Assembly (NCBI GenBank): GCA_903867275.1
Contig: CAIPQY010000394.1
Span: 1-7,093, forward strand
DNA length: 7,093 nt
Source of the DNA: an uncultured bacterium
GTDB taxonomy: Bacteria > Planctomycetota > Phycisphaerae > Phycisphaerales > SM1A02
Direction of reading: 5' to 3'
The number at the start of each line of letters is the position of its first letter. Within the stretch, counting starts at the first letter, position 1. Positions 5,642-7,093 of the stretch are shown here, piece after piece. The notes beneath the pieces were generated by a model. It searched no databases. It worked only from the letters and a program-made list of their open reading frames with translations, and was not told where the DNA came from. The translations under genes were made by a program, and so were the position numbers.

Positions 5642-5647
5642 CGCCGC

Positions 5648-6196
5648 ATGACCGAATCCAAGCCATCGAACAAGTCATCCGGCGCCAAGCGGACCGATCC
5701 GCTGAAGGGGCTTCTGTCGCGGCACTATGCCACGCTGCGCACCATCGCCGAGCGCACCATCGCGCAGCATCGCCTGATGCAGAAGGCCGCCGGCCCCGAT
5801 CGCATCAGCCCCACATCGCTGGTGGCCGAGGCGGCCCTGCGCCTGCTGCTGCAGCGCACCGACCTGAAGAACCCGGAGCATCTGGAGGGACTGGCGACCA
5901 TCTCCATGCAGCGGGCGATCAAGGATCGCGCGCGCCGGCGAGGCACGCAGCAACGCGCCGTCTCGGGACGCGCCCGCAAGGATGCCGCGCAGAGCGACAC
6001 CACGCCTGACGTGCTGCACGAACTTGAAGCGCTGCGCGCCATGCATCCGCGTCAGGCGGACATCGTGTCGCTGGTCGGCGTGAAGGGGCTGTCCGTCGAG
6101 GAGGCCGCCAAGGAACTCGGCATCAGCAAGCCCACGGCAGAACGCGACCTTCGCACGGCACGCGAGTGGCTGGCACGGCGACTGCGCGGCGCGTGA
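5648..6196 (+). CDS. ECF-like RNA polymerase sigma factor, planctomycete type
   Basis: The 182-residue protein resembles the ECF-like group expanded in planctomycetes (Sig-70_X6 type). The region-2 part includes LKGLLSRHYATLRTIAERTI (19-38), ISPTSLVAEAALRLL (53-67, the counterpart of the group's TLQPTALVHEAYLRL) and the basic helix MQRAIKDRARRRGTQQRA (87-104). Region 4 is a helix-turn-helix at about 148-175, LSVEEAAKELGISKPTAERD, which would contact the -35 element. It would direct RNA polymerase core to a specific promoter set. The first 18 residues are polar and variable. The open frame extends back to 5456, but that stretch contains the 12-base-pair hairpin and does not look coding. No anti-sigma factor gene is adjacent. 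The convergent TPR gene begins 15 bases beyond the stop, and relatives often lie near Ser/Thr kinase-TPR genes. The target regulon is unknown. Confidence 0.85.
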   Translation: MTESKPSNKSSGAKRTDPLKGLLSRHYATLRTIAERTIAQHRLMQKAAGPDRISPTSLVAEAALRLLLQRTDLKNPEHLEGLATISMQRAIKDRARRRGTQQRAVSGRARKDAAQSDTTPDVLHELEALRAMHPRQADIVSLVGVKGLSVEEAAKELGISKPTAERDLRTAREWLARRLRGA

Positions 6197-6211
6197 CGGC
6201 GACCGAACGCC

Positions 6212-7093
6212 TCACTGCGTCGCGGTGGCGCCACCACCCTTGATGACGGCCAATTGCTGCTCACACTGCTTGATCTGCGCCACGCGATTCGCGGCCGGAT
6301 CCGCCTTGGCCCACGATTGATTGCACCGCAGCAGCGCCTCGAGCACGGTTTGCCTTCGCGAGGCGGGCGCCTGCGCGGCTTCCAGACCAGCCAACGCCTG
6401 CTCCAAGGCCTGCGCTGACGCAGACCACTGCCCAAGATCCGTCAGGATGCTGCCGCGTCGACCCAGGAACACCCAGCGACGCGGATCGTCCTTGGCCACG
6501 GTCTTCTCGATGATGGCCACCGCCTCGGTGGAGATGGGCAGCGCCTCGGCGGCACGCCCCTGATCCTGCAGCGCGCGGGCGATGTTGTTCAGGCCCGACG
6601 CCACATCGGGGTGTTCGTCGCCCACGGTGGCCTTCCACACCCGCACCGCCTCGCGGAAGTTGGCTTCGGCCTGCGGCATGTTGCCGGCATCGCGCAGCGC
6701 AAAGCCGAGCAGGTTCTTGGCGCGCGCCACTTCGGGGTGCGTGGGGCCGTAGGTCTTCTCATACGCCGACACGGCCTGATTCAGCACGGCGATCGCCTCG
6801 TCGGCGCGACCGCGGCGCTGCAGCGTGTCGGCAAGGTTGATCTGCACCAGCGCCACATTGGGGTGCTGCGGCCCGAGCCCCTTCTCCATGATGCGGATCG
6901 CCTCGCGCATGTTTCGCTCGGCCGGCTCCACCTCGCCCAGATCCTTCTGCAGCAGCGCCAGATTGTTGTAGTCCATCGACAGTTCCAGCGCGTCGGCGCC
7001 CAGTCGATGGCGATTGCGATCGAGGGTCTCCTGGATGAGCAGCCGCGCCTCCTCGGCGCGCCCCACTTCCTGCAGGAACATGCCGAGATTGCC
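6212..7093 (-). CDS. Kinesin-light-chain-type TPR protein, C-terminal part
   Basis: The frame is open to the window edge (bases 7093-7082 encode GNLG, continuing the repeat), so the 293 residues seen are the C-terminal part of a larger protein and the Met at 7081 is not the start. At least four helix-turn-helix units of 42 residues are visible. Their junction motifs GPQHPNVA, GPTHPEVA and GDEHPDVA are spaced exactly 42 residues (126 bases; His codons begin near 6865, 6739 and 6613), the hallmark of kinesin-light-chain-like TPR_12 repeats. Typical core residues recur, such as YNNLALLQKDLGE and GLNNIARALQDQG. A degenerate unit and a GGGATATQ tail follow. TPR arrays bind partner proteins. In planctomycetes they are often fused behind a Ser/Thr kinase domain, which would lie outside this window. 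It ends convergently with the sigma factor gene. Confidence 0.88.
   Translation of the reverse strand, partial: GNLGMFLQEVGRAEEARLLIQETLDRNRHRLGADALELSMDYNNLALLQKDLGEVEPAERNMREAIRIMEKGLGPQHPNVALVQINLADTLQRRGRADEAIAVLNQAVSAYEKTYGPTHPEVARAKNLLGFALRDAGNMPQAEANFREAVRVWKATVGDEHPDVASGLNNIARALQDQGRAAEALPISTEAVAIIEKTVAKDDPRRWVFLGRRGSILTDLGQWSASAQALEQALAGLEAAQAPASRRQTVLEALLRCNQSWAKADPAANRVAQIKQCEQQLAVIKGGGATATQ

Larger units (their letters stand above)
5310..5647 (+). other. 338-base gene-free region between atpD and the sigma factor gene
   Basis: No convincing gene is seen here on either strand. In order it holds the atpD terminator (5331-5367), a 7-base direct repeat GGAATTT at 5386-5392 and 5394-5400 followed by the inverted pair TCGGAA/TTCCGA (5392-5397, 5406-5411), then a 7-base-pair hairpin (5457-5474) and a 12-base-pair hairpin (5570-5605). 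Base composition drops to a lower GC content at 5361-5450, the likely place for promoter or operator sequences. The region could be a long leader of the sigma gene, or could include a small RNA. Confidence 0.55.

Noticed and set aside
5456..5647. Upstream extension of the sigma factor frame, adding 64 residues
   Set aside because: The added residues resemble no sigma factor N-terminus, and the DNA contains two hairpins, one with a perfect 12-base-pair stem. GAGG six bases before ATG 5648 supports the shorter form.
6224..6235. 12-base palindrome GGTGGCGCCACC near the sigma and TPR gene ends
   Set aside because: It has no loop, lies within the TPR coding frame and consists of common Gly/Ala codons. 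It is likely chance in GC-rich DNA and not a terminator.
6523..6990. 126-base periodic similarity on the - strand
   Set aside because: It is explained by the 42-residue TPR protein repeats and is not a separate DNA repeat or array.

Overview
The window is GC-rich bacterial chromosomal DNA with a dense, ordinary gene layout. There are seven protein-coding genes, two of them cut by the window edges. No tRNA, rRNA, CRISPR array, insertion sequence or phage gene is visible. The gene set points to Planctomycetota, perhaps the Phycisphaerae. The signs are a planctomycete-style ECF-like sigma factor next to a kinesin-light-chain-type TPR protein, a FabZ-like dehydratase beginning with the 'ELLFD' type N-terminus, a tiny Hc1-like histone protein, and a complete F1 beta subunit gene standing alone. 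This placement is an inference from protein resemblance, not from a search.

Layout. The 3' part of an isochorismatase-family hydrolase gene (1-528, +) converges on a 60-residue Hc1-like chromatin protein gene (581-763, -). A hairpin that overlaps the hydrolase stop codon lies between them. The small gene is divergent from a + strand cluster: a FabZ-like dehydratase (TTG start at 915), a class I mannose-6-phosphate isomerase-like protein (1398-2438) and a secreted beta-helix protein (2458-3753). The divergent spacer carries an imperfect inverted repeat whose outer ends hold a -10-like box for each direction. atpD (3867-5309) has its own promoter-like sequence, a leader with a hairpin and a strong intrinsic terminator, so it looks monocistronic. 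A 338-base gap with several inverted repeats follows, then an ECF-like sigma factor gene (5648-6196). Only 15 bases beyond it, and convergent to it, is the C-terminal part of a TPR-repeat protein (6212-7093, -).

How the genes may work together. The dehydratase, sugar-phosphate isomerase and exported beta-helix protein could share a cell-envelope theme (lipid, sugar nucleotide supply, surface protein), but only their close spacing supports this. The sigma factor and TPR pair resembles planctomycete sigma/signalling neighbourhoods in which the TPR region is fused to a Ser/Thr kinase. The part of the gene that would show a kinase lies outside the window.

I see no clearly new multi-gene system. 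The observations most worth checking are a CCCC-RAT...YTAWCWT promoter-like motif seen at three sites, the 60-residue Hc1-like protein, the ten-cysteine beta-helix protein and the structured leader ahead of the sigma factor gene.
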